NCBI RefSeq assembly: GCF_028330985.1
Contig: NZ_JAQMUE010000068.1
Coordinates: 1-64,000 of the forward strand
Reading direction: 5' to 3'
DNA from: Roseofilum reptotaenium CS-1145
GTDB taxonomy: Bacteria > Cyanobacteriota > Cyanobacteriia > Cyanobacteriales > Desertifilaceae
DNA length: 64,000 nt
The notes beneath the pieces are model-generated. The model ran no database searches and was not told the origin of the DNA. It saw only the letters and a list, made by a program, of their open reading frames with translations. This document shows, piece after piece, positions 43,624 through 52,899 of the stretch. The position numbers and the translations under genes are program-made. Each line of letters begins with the position of its first letter. The first letter of the stretch is position 1.

Positions 43624-45591
43624 CTAATACGGAGAAGACCAAGAACGAACTTCGCCCAAGGTCACCGGAATTAAATCGCTCACATCAATCGTAAACCGGA
43701 ACACTTTTTTCGCGCGGCGGCTATTTTCTGGGTCGAAGAACTTAAGCTGCACATCCCAACAGTCGCTATCCATGCGACAGAAGGGACTCTTGCTGACATT
43801 AATGCTATCGAGTTCCATGCCCACACCCACGGCTTCCGAGAAGGTTTGCGCCGCTTGAAACGCATTAGTCGCGGCAAAGTTGAGGGCGCGGTCTTGGGAG
43901 GTTTGCCCCAGGTTGCGCAAATCGTAGTAAATGCGGTTGAGGAAGCTGCTCAGGGTGCGGCGCATTTGTCCTTCATCGGCTCCACTTTGTTCGACTCCAA
44001 CTGCTTCTAAGGCAGCACCCACTAAGCTGTTGACGTGCCAACCGTACATTCCGCGAGGACTTTGGGGTTCGATAACCGGAACCACTTGACCGGAGAACAG
44101 GCGCACGGTACGGCCGGTAATGCGTCCGGGGATACTAACGCGCTCGATGTACTCGGCGCTATCTTCCGCTTGCACTTGTCCGGAGAGAAATTCTTGCAGG
44201 ACGCTGTAAACCTCGCGAGAAAAAGAACCGACGGGTTCGATGGCGTAAACTGGGGTTAATTCTAGGTTGAGCGTCCAGATTAAGGATTTTGTTTCCGAGA
44301 GGTTATCGCCCAGGTAATCCACCATTTGCCGAGCATCGTAAGGATTGGCCGGAATCTGAGTATTTTCAATGGTGACAGCGGGCATCAGTTGCTTGAATGT
44401 ATCCCGACGGGCTTCGCTGCCGAAGTCATAGCCGAGGATGCCGATGGCGTAAACGATAGTGTTTGCCGGGGTGGCCGACTGGCTAGGGGTGATGGGGTTG
44501 CTTGGTTCTGGCATAGATTCTCCTGTAATGGTTGTTGATGAAATAGGGTTGGAAGGAGCGACTTCCGCCGCAAGCACTTCGGGAAATTCAGTTTGTTTTT
44601 GAGCTTGAATAGGAGCTTCCTCTGGTTCTGGCGTACCGCCACAGCTACAACCGGAGGCTTCCACCAGTTCTTGAGGTTCTATGGCTTGGGCTTCTAGAGT
44701 TTCAGATGGTTCGGACATCGTTTCTCCTGTTAGGTGTTTGATTGCACCGGGAATGTTTAACAGGCCTGCTAAACATTTCCGGCCATTTTCATCTCCCGCC
44801 AACTCGCAGGGAAGAGCGCTGGCGAGCAGTGCTTCTCGCACAGCTTGGGGGTTAGGGTCTTCTCCCCGTTGCACTTGCAGGCTGAGGAGCAAGGCGGCGA
44901 TTCCGGTAATAATGGGAGCGGCAAAACTGGTACCGCTGAGGGAGAGTGTACCACCGCCTGGTTTGGCTCCTTGAATGCTTTCACCAGGAGCGAGGATGCC
45001 TTGGGTTTGGTAGGTTTCTCCCCAGTTGCTGAAGTCGAGGGGATGGCCTCTAGCATCGGTGGCTCCGACGGCGAGGACGGCGGGGAGAGCGGCAGGGACG
45101 TGGAGGCAGTCGCAGCCGTCGTTTCCAGCAGCAGCAACGATGAGAATGTTCCTGTCGCGGCACATACTGACGGCTCTCTCTAGCCAGTCTTCGGCTTCTC
45201 CGATGTCAGTGAGGGAGCCACCACTAATATTAATCACTTGTGCACCGTTTTCGGCTGCTTGTTCGATGGCGCGGGAAAGGTCAAGTTGGGAGAGTTTGCG
45301 GTTGTCGTCGGCAAAGACGGGAGCGAGGAGTCCGCGACAGTTGGGAGCAATGCCGGGGATGTCGGTGTTAGGTTGGCCGAAAATCAGGCTGGCGATGTGC
45401 GTGCCGTGAGTGGACATTTGTCCGGCAGTGGCTTGGTGCTGGACGAGTGTGGGGAGGCGGCTGAGGGTTGCGCCGTTAAAGCAGGGATGGTTTGTATCGA
45501 TGACTCCATCGAGGATAGCGACGGTAATGTCTGAGTCGCCCTGGGTGCGTTTTTGTAAGTCTGAGAGTCCGGGAATTGTCAGTTGAGACAT
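43624..45591 (-). CDS. patA: Cyanobactin leader protease, PatA type
   Basis: 655 residues; ATG at 45591 preferred over TTG 45597. The S8 domain gives TVAILDGVID (Asp28), STHGTHIASLIFGQP (His62), AAAGNDGC (oxyanion Asn) and SGTSFAAP (Ser222). Asp-His spacing of 34 residues is that of a normal subtilisin, unlike the 71 in the PatG-type gene. The linker SGCSCGG is a Cys-rich segment also present in PatA. The C-terminal domain (YAIGILGYDFGSEARRDTFK) is homologous to that of the PatG-type gene here. PatA removes the leader N-terminal to the core. It follows patF in the same direction. Confidence 0.88.
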   Translation of the reverse strand: MSQLTIPGLSDLQKRTQGDSDITVAILDGVIDTNHPCFNGATLSRLPTLVQHQATAGQMSTHGTHIASLIFGQPNTDIPGIAPNCRGLLAPVFADDNRKLSQLDLSRAIEQAAENGAQVINISGGSLTDIGEAEDWLERAVSMCRDRNILIVAAAGNDGCDCLHVPAALPAVLAVGATDARGHPLDFSNWGETYQTQGILAPGESIQGAKPGGGTLSLSGTSFAAPIITGIAALLLSLQVQRGEDPNPQAVREALLASALPCELAGDENGRKCLAGLLNIPGAIKHLTGETMSEPSETLEAQAIEPQELVEASGCSCGGTPEPEEAPIQAQKQTEFPEVLAAEVAPSNPISSTTITGESMPEPSNPITPSQSATPANTIVYAIGILGYDFGSEARRDTFKQLMPAVTIENTQIPANPYDARQMVDYLGDNLSETKSLIWTLNLELTPVYAIEPVGSFSREVYSVLQEFLSGQVQAEDSAEYIERVSIPGRITGRTVRLFSGQVVPVIEPQSPRGMYGWHVNSLVGAALEAVGVEQSGADEGQMRRTLSSFLNRIYYDLRNLGQTSQDRALNFAATNAFQAAQTFSEAVGVGMELDSINVSKSPFCRMDSDCWDVQLKFFDPENSRRAKKVFRFTIDVSDLIPVTLGEVRSWSSPY

Positions 45592-45807
45592 TATCAATAA
45601 GGGTAAGTTATGCTTATTCGCTTACATTTTTTATGGGACGAGTTAATGATTACGTAGGCACTTTCTGTGAGATTTCATTAAGCATGGGGGGCAGAAGTTT
45701 GGAGTGTTATCTCGATGACAAAACGAAGAAGGCGATCGGTTTTCTTCCCTTTCCCCCGTGCCAGGTAAGGGGAAACCGAGAACTCACAACGGTTGTAATC
45801 TTATGGT

Positions 45808-46685
45808 CTAACTGTATGTTGTCTCACTGATGAAAGCTTGGCTGTAATAGAGGTTGATGTTTTGAATTCGTCCAGCTATTAGTTCAGATTCGGATAATGC
45901 GACCCACATTTTTTCGATCCCTCTTGTTGCAGACAAAAATCATGGACTCGATGGGCTGTATCGTTGACGGGGAAGTAACTGAGAAAATCTCGAATATCTT
46001 CTATGTGGTAGTACAGAACGTTGGCTTCGTTAGCCCGACTGAAACCGATTCCCATCAGGTTAGGGATAGCTAAGGGTTTGAGAGCGGTTGGGTAAAGGAT
46101 TTCTTCTAGGGTTTGACGAGTTTTAGGCTGATTAAATTCCTCTTTTGTCACTTCAGGATAAAGTTCAATGGCACTGCGACCATCTACATTAAAATCGAAT
46201 CCGATGTGCAAAGTATCGGAACGGAGCAGTTTTTGCAGTTCCGGACTCTCTCCACACAGTTGTTGGGCGAGGGAATTTTTTTCGGGATAGTCGCCAATGC
46301 GAATAAAGACTTTTAAACGGGACTCGGGGAGTTCGTGGCGCAAATCGACTCCGGCTAAAATCGTTTGGACTTTGCTAACATCAAAGTCGTTGCCCAAAAA
46401 TTGGTGCAGCAGTTCGTAGTTGAGGTTGACATTAACTCTAGCTTCCACTGTTTTGAAGAAATTGAGGGCAGCGTTGAGATTCTCGATAGGTTTGTGGTCT
46501 GAGAATTGTAGGTCGAAACGAGCCGGATAGAGTTGGTCTTGTTTCATTTTTCCCGAACATTCGATGAGACAGTTCCCAGTTGTTGTAACGAACTGCTCGA
46601 AAAGCTCTAGGGGATAAAGGTTATCTATATCAAATGCATTTTTGTGTGTGCCAATGTAGTAAAGTCTGTCATCAACTGGAGTCAT
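45808..46685 (-). pseudogene. patF: Cyanobactin prenyltransferase PatF type, frameshifted at A6 run
   Basis: The first frame (ATG 46685) gives 268 residues with TLHIGFDFNVDGRSAIELYP and LYYHIEDIRDFLSYFPVND, the PatF/LynF/TruF pattern of an ABBA-like dimethylallyl transferase that prenylates Tyr, Trp or Ser/Thr of cyanobactins. It stops at 45879 after GSKKCGSHYP. The family C-terminus appears instead in the next frame: MWVALSESELIAGRIQNINL, YYSQAF and a stop at 45808-45810, matching the 'ESELE..RLEN..FYY' end of PatF. One extra A in the A6 run (45909-45914 as T) would restore a 292-residue protein. It could be a real frameshift, a sequencing error or transcriptional slippage. Confidence 0.85.
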
Positions 46686-46855
46686 TAACTTTCACTTTTC
46701 TTTTACGATTTCAGTAACTACGGCAGTTATGAACGGTTAACTCAGGAGGCTCCCTTTTTCCCCCACCTCCCCCGTTTTTGTCCTTTCTCCTTGGGGGGGG
46801 TGAGGGTTCCCACCCAGGTTAGGATTTAGGGTTGTGTAAACCTGCAAACGCTGGG

Positions 46856-47026
46856 TTATGCAAATCTCCCGTATGGCCGATTCCAATCATCGTATCCAAA
46901 TCTACTTGTACTTCCGATTCCCATAGGTCCCAGGGGTGCGATCGCGTTCCCATCACGAGAAACAGTAGCCACATTTTCACGCTTCACAGGAGCCACAGTT
47001 ACTGGAGTCAGTTTTTTCGTCTTCAT
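46856..47026 (-). CDS. patE2: Cyanobactin precursor peptide E2
   Basis: 56 residues from ATG 47026. The leader MKTKKLTPVTVAPVKRENVA differs from E1 at only two of the first 29 residues (Leu6, Val19). The core region after GNAI is unlike E1: PLGPMGIGSTSRFGYDDWNR with PYGR after it. It ends in FA and a TAA stop, as if the FAGDDAE follower were cut to its first two residues. It contains Tyr45, Trp48 and Tyr52 as prenyl acceptors. It is the first gene of the cluster; a longer frame to 47041 uses a TTG with no support. It may be inactive, or processed differently. Confidence 0.8.
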   Translation of the reverse strand: MKTKKLTPVTVAPVKRENVATVSRDGNAIAPLGPMGIGSTSRFGYDDWNRPYGRFA

Positions 47027-47101
47027 GATGCATGACCTCATTAAATTGATTGACAGTTTTTCGGAGACTTTGACTTAGTTCTCCGGTTTCTTGATTTGTG
47101 A

Positions 47102-47130
47102 ATGGTAATCTTCTCCTCTGCCCATGTCAA
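47102..47130 (-). promoter_or_regulatory. Predicted sigma70-type promoter of precursor E2
   Basis: TTGACA at 47125-47130, 17-bp spacer, TACCAT at 47102-47107. The spacer sequence GGGCAGAGGAGAAGAT parallels GATGCAGAGAAGAT in the E1 promoter, so the two control regions arose by duplication. Confidence 0.6.
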
Positions 47131-47325
47131 TAGCTTTAGGTAACGTTTGATTAAGTCTTGGCATCGAAAGAGTTGGGGGCGATCTCACTGGGGAAATGAG
47201 GGAGGGGTGCGATCGCACCTGGCGATCCTTCCCCTCTGCTCCCTCCCTCCTTGCACCCTTGCCTCAACGGGGCGATCGCTCAAAATTATCTGTTAAAATT
47301 TTGATAGGTTTAGGGAGATAAAACC

Positions 47326-47901
47326 ATGACAGCATTAGTCTTAAATAACGCAGAAACCTGTCCGATTGCTGATGAACAATTTTATCAGCTTTGCGCTGCT
47401 AACCGTAATTTAAGATTAGAACGAACCGCTAAAGGAGACTTAATCATTATGCCACCCACAGGAGGGGAAACCAGTAAGCGTAATTCTGACCTTAACCTAG
47501 AGTTAGCCCTATGGAATCGACAAACTCAATTAGGAATCGTCTTTGATTCATCGGGTGGGTTTACCCTTCCTAATGGGGGAGATTACTCCCCAGATGCTTC
47601 TTGGATACCCTTAGCGAAATGGGAAGCGTTAACCGCAGAACAAAAGACTAAATTTTTACCCTTATCTCCCGATTTTGCGATCGAACTGCGATCGCCTAGC
47701 GATTCCTTAAAACTTCTACAAGGAAAAATGCAAGAATATATGGATAATGGTTGTCGGTTAGGTTGGCTCATTAACCCTAAAAACCGTCAAGTTGAAATTT
47801 ATCGTCAAGGACAAGAAAAACAAATTTTAGACGATCCTCTCACCTTATCCGGAGAAGATATTTTACCCGGATTTGTTTTAAATCTTCAATTGATTTGGTA
47901 A
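47326..47901 (+). CDS. Uma2-family putative endonuclease
   Basis: 191 residues: CPIADEQFYQLCAANRNLRL, GGDYSPDASWIPLAKWEAL (Asp), DFAIELRSPSDSLKLLQGKM (ExR) and GCRLGWLINPKNRQVEIYRQ. It is very close to the copy at 35793 (both begin with SDEQFYHLC / ADEQFYQLC). It borders the cyanobactin cluster and is divergent from precursor E2. Biological role unknown. Confidence 0.9.
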   Translation: MTALVLNNAETCPIADEQFYQLCAANRNLRLERTAKGDLIIMPPTGGETSKRNSDLNLELALWNRQTQLGIVFDSSGGFTLPNGGDYSPDASWIPLAKWEALTAEQKTKFLPLSPDFAIELRSPSDSLKLLQGKMQEYMDNGCRLGWLINPKNRQVEIYRQGQEKQILDDPLTLSGEDILPGFVLNLQLIW

Positions 47902-48093
47902 TGGAACTCTCTAGCAAAGAAAACCCTATCAGCGTTTATATTTATCAATTAACAATCCTTGATAACACCTTTTAGATTCATGGAATAGGGGTGGGAAATA
48001 CCTATCTGAAACACCGTAAATTCCGAATATCTGGCATATCCAGTCTTTTCTACAATGGTCTCAAAGCATTAAAATGAAGTATCTGAAGAGACT
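47902..48093. other. Intergenic region before clpB
   Basis: 192 bp without a gene. A near-palindromic ATTATCAA...TTGATAA neighbourhood at about 47940-47965 is seen, but no CIRCE element or clear heat-shock operator. Confidence 0.45.
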
Positions 48094-50712
48094 ATGCAAC
48101 CCAATAATCCCAATCAATTTACAGAAAAAGCGTGGCAGGCGATCGCCCAAACTCCCGATATTGCCAAAAGCTATCAACATCAGCAACTCGAAAGCGAACA
48201 CTTAATGAAAGCGCTCCTCGAACAGAATGGGTTAGCCACCAATATCTTATCCAAAACCCAGGTGAATCTACCCGCCTTTCGCGAGCAAACGGAAGCCTTT
48301 CTCCAACGACAAGCCAAAGTCCAGGGAGGGGGAGGATCGGTTTATCTTGGTCGTTCCTTAGATACCTTGCTCGATCGCGCCCAAACCTATCAGAATCAGT
48401 ATGAGGATAGTTATATTTCCATTGAACACCTCTTACTAGCCTTTCTCCAGGATGACCGCTTTGGTAAAAGCTTGTGCAAAGATTTTAAACTGGATGAAGC
48501 CAAACTCCAGCAAACCATTCGCGACATTCGAGGAACCCACAAAGTGACCGATCAAAATCCTGAAGGCAAATATGAAGCCCTAGAAAAATATGGCCGAGAC
48601 TTGACCGATGCCGCGCGGCAAGGTAAGCTAGACCCCGTGATTGGCCGGGATGACGAGATTCGCCGCACCATTCAAATCCTCTCGCGACGCACCAAAAACA
48701 ACCCCGTGTTAATTGGGGAACCTGGAGTCGGAAAAACGGCGATCGCCGAAGGATTGGCACAGCGCATCGTTGCTGGAGATGTGCCCCAGTCCCTCAAAGA
48801 CCGTGCCTTAATTGCTCTAGACTTAGGCGCACTCATTGCTGGAGCCAAATATCGGGGCGAATTTGAAGAACGACTCAAAGCCGTACTCAAAGAAGTTACG
48901 GATTATCAAGGTAATGTTATTCTCTTTATTGATGAAATTCATACCGTCGTCGGTGCAGGGGCAACCCAGGGAGCCATGGATGCCGGTAACCTGCTCAAAC
49001 CCATGTTAGCACGGGGAGAATTGCGCTGTATTGGTGCAACTACGCTTGATGAATACCGCAAGTATGTTGAAAAAGATGCCGCCTTAGAGCGCCGCTTTCA
49101 ACAGGTGTATGTCGATCAACCCAGTGTTGAAGATACGGTATCCATTTTACGCGGACTCAAGGAACGCTATGAAGTGCATCATGGGGTGAAGATTTCCGAT
49201 AGTTCCCTAGTGGCAGCCGCTACCTTATCGACTCGGTATATTAGCGATCGCTTCCTTCCCGATAAGGCGATCGATTTAGTCGATGAAGCTGCCGCCCGGT
49301 TAAAAATGGAAATCACCTCCAAACCCGAAGAACTTGATGAAATTGACCGCAAAATTTTGCAGCTAGAAATGGAGCGTCTTTCCTTACAAAAAGAAAATGA
49401 TCTCATTTCCTTAGAACGATTAGAGCGCTTAGAAAAAGATCTCGCTAACCTGAAAGAACAGCAACATGCCCTCAATTCCCAATGGCAATTAGAAAAAGAC
49501 AGGATTGACAATCTTCAGAACATAAAAGAAGAAATCGATCGCGTCAACGTTGAAATTCAGCAAGCTGAACGTAATTACGACCTCAACCGCGCCGCAGAAT
49601 TAAAATATGGCAAACTAACGACCCTGCAAAAACAACTCACTGAAGCCGAAACCCATCTTGCTGAATCGCAAACTACGGGCAAATCCCTACTCCGTGAAGA
49701 AGTAACTGACTCAGATATTGCTGAAGTCATCTCCAAATGGACCGGCATACCCATTAGTAAACTCGTAGAATCGGAAATGCAAAAACTCCTCAATTTAGAG
49801 GATGAACTACACCAACGTGTCGTAGGACAACATGAAGCCGTAACTGCCGTTTCTGATGCTATTCAACGGTCTCGTGCAGGTCTATCTGACCCCAATCGAC
49901 CGGTTGCCAGTTTTATTTTTCTCGGCCCCACAGGAGTCGGAAAAACTGAACTGGCAAAAGCCCTCGCGGCCTATCTATTCGACACCGAAGAAGCCCTCGT
50001 TCGGATTGATATGTCCGAATATATGGAAAAACATGCCGTTTCCCGATTAATTGGCGCACCTCCCGGTTATGTTGGCTATGATGAAGGTGGACAATTAACG
50101 GAAGCCATTCGCCGCCGTCCTTACTCCGTCATTCTCTTTGATGAAATTGAAAAAGCCCATGCCGATGTCTTCAACATCATGCTCCAAATCCTTGATGATG
50201 GAAGGGTTACAGACTCGCAAGGGCATACCGTAGATTTCAAAAATACGATTATTATCATGACCTCTAATATCGGCTCCCAATACATCTTAGATCTGGCGGG
50301 AAATGACGATAATTATGAGGAAATGCAAACTACAGTGATGGAAGCTTTGCGTTCCACATTCCGCCCAGAATTTCTCAATCGCATTGACGAAACGATTATT
50401 TTCCACTCGTTGAAAAAAGAGCAACTACGAGAAATTGTGCAACTGCAAACAGTACACTTAGAATCTCGGTTAGCAGAGCGGAAAATCGCCCTAAAATTAT
50501 CAGATACTGCCCTGGATTTCCTGGCAGCCGTTGGTTACGATCCGGTTTATGGAGCCAGACCCTTAAAACGAGCGATTCAACGGGAGTTAGAAACCAAGAT
50601 AGCTAAGGGGATTTTACGAGGTGAATTTACCGAAGGTGATACGATCTTTGTGAATGAAGAAAATGAGCGCTTAACGTTGCAAAGCTTGAGTGCAAGTTTA
50701 GTCAAAACTTAA
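48094..50712 (+). CDS. clpB: ATP-dependent disaggregase ClpB
   Basis: 872 residues. The hexameric Hsp100 chaperone works with DnaK to resolubilise aggregates. The N-domain spans residues 1-150. NBD1 has GEPGVGKT (208-215) and [15 protein letters not shown], the coiled-coil middle domain is at about 410-520 ([20 protein letters not shown]), and NBD2 has [15 protein letters not shown] (about 610) and [13 protein letters not shown]. No ClpP-binding tripeptide loop is visible, as expected for ClpB rather than ClpC. Cyanobacteria often have two clpB genes; this is not evidently the heat-induced one. Confidence 0.95.
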   Translation: MQPNNPNQFTEKAWQAIAQTPDIAKSYQHQQLESEHLMKALLEQNGLATNILSKTQVNLPAFREQTEAFLQRQAKVQGGGGSVYLGRSLDTLLDRAQTYQNQYEDSYISIEHLLLAFLQDDRFGKSLCKDFKLDEAKLQQTIRDIRGTHKVTDQNPEGKYEALEKYGRDLTDAARQGKLDPVIGRDDEIRRTIQILSRRTKNNPVLIGEPGVGKTAIAEGLAQRIVAGDVPQSLKDRALIALDLGALIAGAKYRGEFEERLKAVLKEVTDYQGNVILFIDEIHTVVGAGATQGAMDAGNLLKPMLARGELRCIGATTLDEYRKYVEKDAALERRFQQVYVDQPSVEDTVSILRGLKERYEVHHGVKISDSSLVAAATLSTRYISDRFLPDKAIDLVDEAAARLKMEITSKPEELDEIDRKILQLEMERLSLQKENDLISLERLERLEKDLANLKEQQHALNSQWQLEKDRIDNLQNIKEEIDRVNVEIQQAERNYDLNRAAELKYGKLTTLQKQLTEAETHLAESQTTGKSLLREEVTDSDIAEVISKWTGIPISKLVESEMQKLLNLEDELHQRVVGQHEAVTAVSDAIQRSRAGLSDPNRPVASFIFLGPTGVGKTELAKALAAYLFDTEEALVRIDMSEYMEKHAVSRLIGAPPGYVGYDEGGQLTEAIRRRPYSVILFDEIEKAHADVFNIMLQILDDGRVTDSQGHTVDFKNTIIIMTSNIGSQYILDLAGNDDNYEEMQTTVMEALRSTFRPEFLNRIDETIIFHSLKKEQLREIVQLQTVHLESRLAERKIALKLSDTALDFLAAVGYDPVYGARPLKRAIQRELETKIAKGILRGEFTEGDTIFVNEENERLTLQSLSASLVKT

Positions 50713-50729
50713 ATCTAGTCTGGAGATCT

Positions 50730-50761
50730 AGAAACCCGCTTTTCCCAAAAAACGGGTTTCT
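50730..50761 (+). terminator. Intrinsic terminator after clpB
   Basis: Stem AGAAACCCG / CGGGTTTCT with a 14-base loop that includes a run of A. It lies 18 bp beyond the clpB stop and 8 bp before the convergent gene. It belongs to the same repeat type as 13456-13506. Confidence 0.6.
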
Positions 50762-50768
50762 GGCGTAT

Positions 50769-51140
50769 CTAAGAACATTGGGCAACGGTTTGATTTTCTT
50801 TTAGAGCTATCAAATATTGCTCGAGTAAAAATTCTGGAATTTTAGTCAGAATTTCAGGATCTTGATGTTGAATAACCCGATCGGATTGACAGGAAATTTG
50901 GAGCTTATCCGGTGTATCTAAAGATTGGGGTACATATTCAAAGGAACAGGAAATTTGTCGTTGTTGACAACTATCCAAAACTGCCGCAATAATCATGCCA
51001 TGACTACCGGGATAATCAGCAACAGAGTACCAATCTCCTTGATAGATCACTTCAAAACTGCGGCTATTGCGCTGGCGACAACGTTGGGGTTCGAGTTTCG
51101 CCCATTGAGATAGGTATTGACAAAGGGGGGATTGAGTCAT
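50769..51140 (-). CDS. Cyanobacterial hypothetical protein
   Basis: 123 residues, soluble: LSQWAKLEPQRCRQRNSRSF, VADYPGSHGMIIAAVLDSCQ, then QISCSFEYVPQSL. The C-terminus is helical (EILTKIPEFLLEQYLIAL). A compact alpha/beta protein known only, as far as I recognise, from cyanobacteria. No function is suggested by its neighbours. Confidence 0.7.
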   Translation of the reverse strand: MTQSPLCQYLSQWAKLEPQRCRQRNSRSFEVIYQGDWYSVADYPGSHGMIIAAVLDSCQQRQISCSFEYVPQSLDTPDKLQISCQSDRVIQHQDPEILTKIPEFLLEQYLIALKENQTVAQCS

Positions 51141-51199
51141 TATCCCTTAAAGATTGACAGGACAAGGTTAGATCGGAGCAATACCTGTATTGTATCAAT

Positions 51200-51553
51200 C
51201 TACAGAGAAGTTGAGCGTTCAATTTGTTCGATTAGATTCCAGAATTTGAGAATGCCGAGGCTAAACAGCACTAAGGAGGTAATACCGGAGGTAAAAAATT
51301 CTAGGCTATTGCCTTCTAGGAGGCTGATTAAACTACTGCATCCTATCCAAGCGGCAATGCCCGTGAATACTGAGGCTGAGGTTCCTTCCTCTCCTCTGGT
51401 GATTAACAAGAGGGCAATTCCCGATCCCAAAACACTGACTAATCCGGAAATGGTTCCAGTACAGGTAATGGCGATCGCCACTACACCATAGCGCAAAATT
51501 AAACCCCAGGTTCGCACACGAGGGGATCGCGATCGATAGTTTACTCTTATCAT
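51200..51553 (-). CDS. Small membrane protein, three helices
   Basis: 117 residues with hydrophobic segments at about 19-44 (LILRYGVVAIAITCTGTISGL), 48-72 (TGIAAWIGCSSLISLL) and 80-103, and a basic N-terminus (NYRSRSPRVR) that marks the cytosolic side. No known family is recognised. The gap to the preceding minus-strand gene is short, but no functional link is visible. Confidence 0.65.
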   Translation of the reverse strand: MIRVNYRSRSPRVRTWGLILRYGVVAIAITCTGTISGLVSVLGSGIALLLITRGEEGTSASVFTGIAAWIGCSSLISLLEGNSLEFFTSGITSLVLFSLGILKFWNLIEQIERSTSL

Positions 51554-51690
51554 CCCATTGACTCCCGAAATCCTTCCCTCTCTTATCAGCCTAAACCTTG
51601 ACCCTACGGCAATCTGTTACATTTATTTAATCTGAGTAACGATTGAATGTGTCGAATACACATGACTTTAAATCATCATCGGAACCAATC

Positions 51691-52605
51691 ATGAAACACG
51701 CAAGCCTTTCAGAGACTCAATATTATACCTGGAAAACCTATCGCTGTGCCTATGAAGTCAGTTCTTCACCGCAATTCGATCCCCAAACTACTCCTCTGCT
51801 CCTTATCCATCCGATTGGCGTGGGATTATCCCGTAGGTTTTGGGATCGCTTTATTACTCAGTGGCGAGATCAAGGCTATAGCCAACCGATTTATAATCCA
51901 GATTTGCTCGGATGCGGTGAAGGTGATATGCCGCGAGTTGCCTATACTCCCGAAGATTGGGCGGAGCAACTTAACTATTTTATCGAAACGGTGATTCAAC
52001 AACCGGTAATTTTGGTGGTTCAGGGGGCCTTATTTCCTGTGGCAATTGCTTTAACACAACAGCAAAATAGTCACTCCTGGCTTAAAGCACTTGTCTTATC
52101 TACTCCACCGGCTTGGCCAGTCATAACACAAACGAGTCCTGATTGGCAAAATCGTCTCCTCTGGAATGGCTTTGATTCCCCCCTGGGTAGAGCGTTTTAT
52201 CGTTATGCTCGTCGTCGTCAGTTTTTAGAATCCTTTTCCATACGTCAACTCTTTGGCGAACCTAAGCACGTGGATGATGAATGGTTAGATACCCTCCAAG
52301 TTGGCGCTCAAAACCCCGCTAGTCGCCATGCTGTGTTTTCCTTTCTGGCTGGATTTTGGCGCAGAGATTATCAAGAAGCCATTAGGAAAATTTCCCAACC
52401 CACTCTCGTAGCCGTGGGTGAAAAAGCCTCCAGCATTAGCAAAGAAGGAAAGCAAGAAAAAGCCGATCAATGGCTGACTAAATATCTCGCCCATCTGCCC
52501 AATGGAGAAGGGAAAAAAATCCCAGGACGCAATGTTTTACCCTACGAATCTACAGAGATTTTTGTTTCTTTGGTTGCCCAACAGTTGAGTCAATGGGAAT
52601 TATAA
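51691..52605 (+). CDS. Alpha/beta hydrolase-fold protein
   Basis: 304 residues from ATG 51691 (MKHASLSETQYYTW); a TTG at 51643 gives a 16-residue longer form. Visible elements: LLLIHPIGVGLSRRFWDRFI (oxyanion HPIG), NPDLLGCGEGDMPRVAY and VILVVQGALFPVAIAL where the nucleophile elbow GxSxG reads VQGALF. The usual Ser is replaced by Gly-Ala, so a normal serine hydrolase is unlikely. The C-terminal part has PTLVAVGEKASSI. The pattern is seen in cyanobacterial hydrolase homologues of unknown substrate. No His base is obvious. Confidence 0.8.
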   Translation: MKHASLSETQYYTWKTYRCAYEVSSSPQFDPQTTPLLLIHPIGVGLSRRFWDRFITQWRDQGYSQPIYNPDLLGCGEGDMPRVAYTPEDWAEQLNYFIETVIQQPVILVVQGALFPVAIALTQQQNSHSWLKALVLSTPPAWPVITQTSPDWQNRLLWNGFDSPLGRAFYRYARRRQFLESFSIRQLFGEPKHVDDEWLDTLQVGAQNPASRHAVFSFLAGFWRRDYQEAIRKISQPTLVAVGEKASSISKEGKQEKADQWLTKYLAHLPNGEGKKIPGRNVLPYESTEIFVSLVAQQLSQWEL

Positions 52606-52899
52606 GGTAACAGAGAATCGGGGAATACTGTTTAACTGGACATGCTATAGCAGTGAAAGAGTTGATTAGGACAGTGAGGTTATGGTTTGAGGCACTCTAG
52701 CAATAGGCTTGCTTTGCAATAGCTTGTATGGCTTAGGTTCTAAGGCTTCAAGCTATTCCCTATTCCCTATTCCCTAGCGCGAAGCGCTATAGAGTTTTCA
52801 TCGCTTTAACTAACTCCTGGAATTACGATGTTATTTCAAACCATAAGCTTGCCCTCTCCCTATATGTCTTTCCCGTGGGAGAGGGAATTTTCCCCATTT
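52606..52899. other. Repeat-containing intergenic region
   Basis: Contains three head-to-tail ATTCCCT units (52753-52776, an inverted GGGAATA STRR) followed by GCGCGAAGCGC, and TAATTTTTAATTGAT blocks near 52895. No gene seen. Confidence 0.6.

Noticed and set aside
46832-47035. Plus-strand ORF overlapping precursor E2
   Set aside because: Shadow of E2; the minus-strand leader is clearly homologous to E1.
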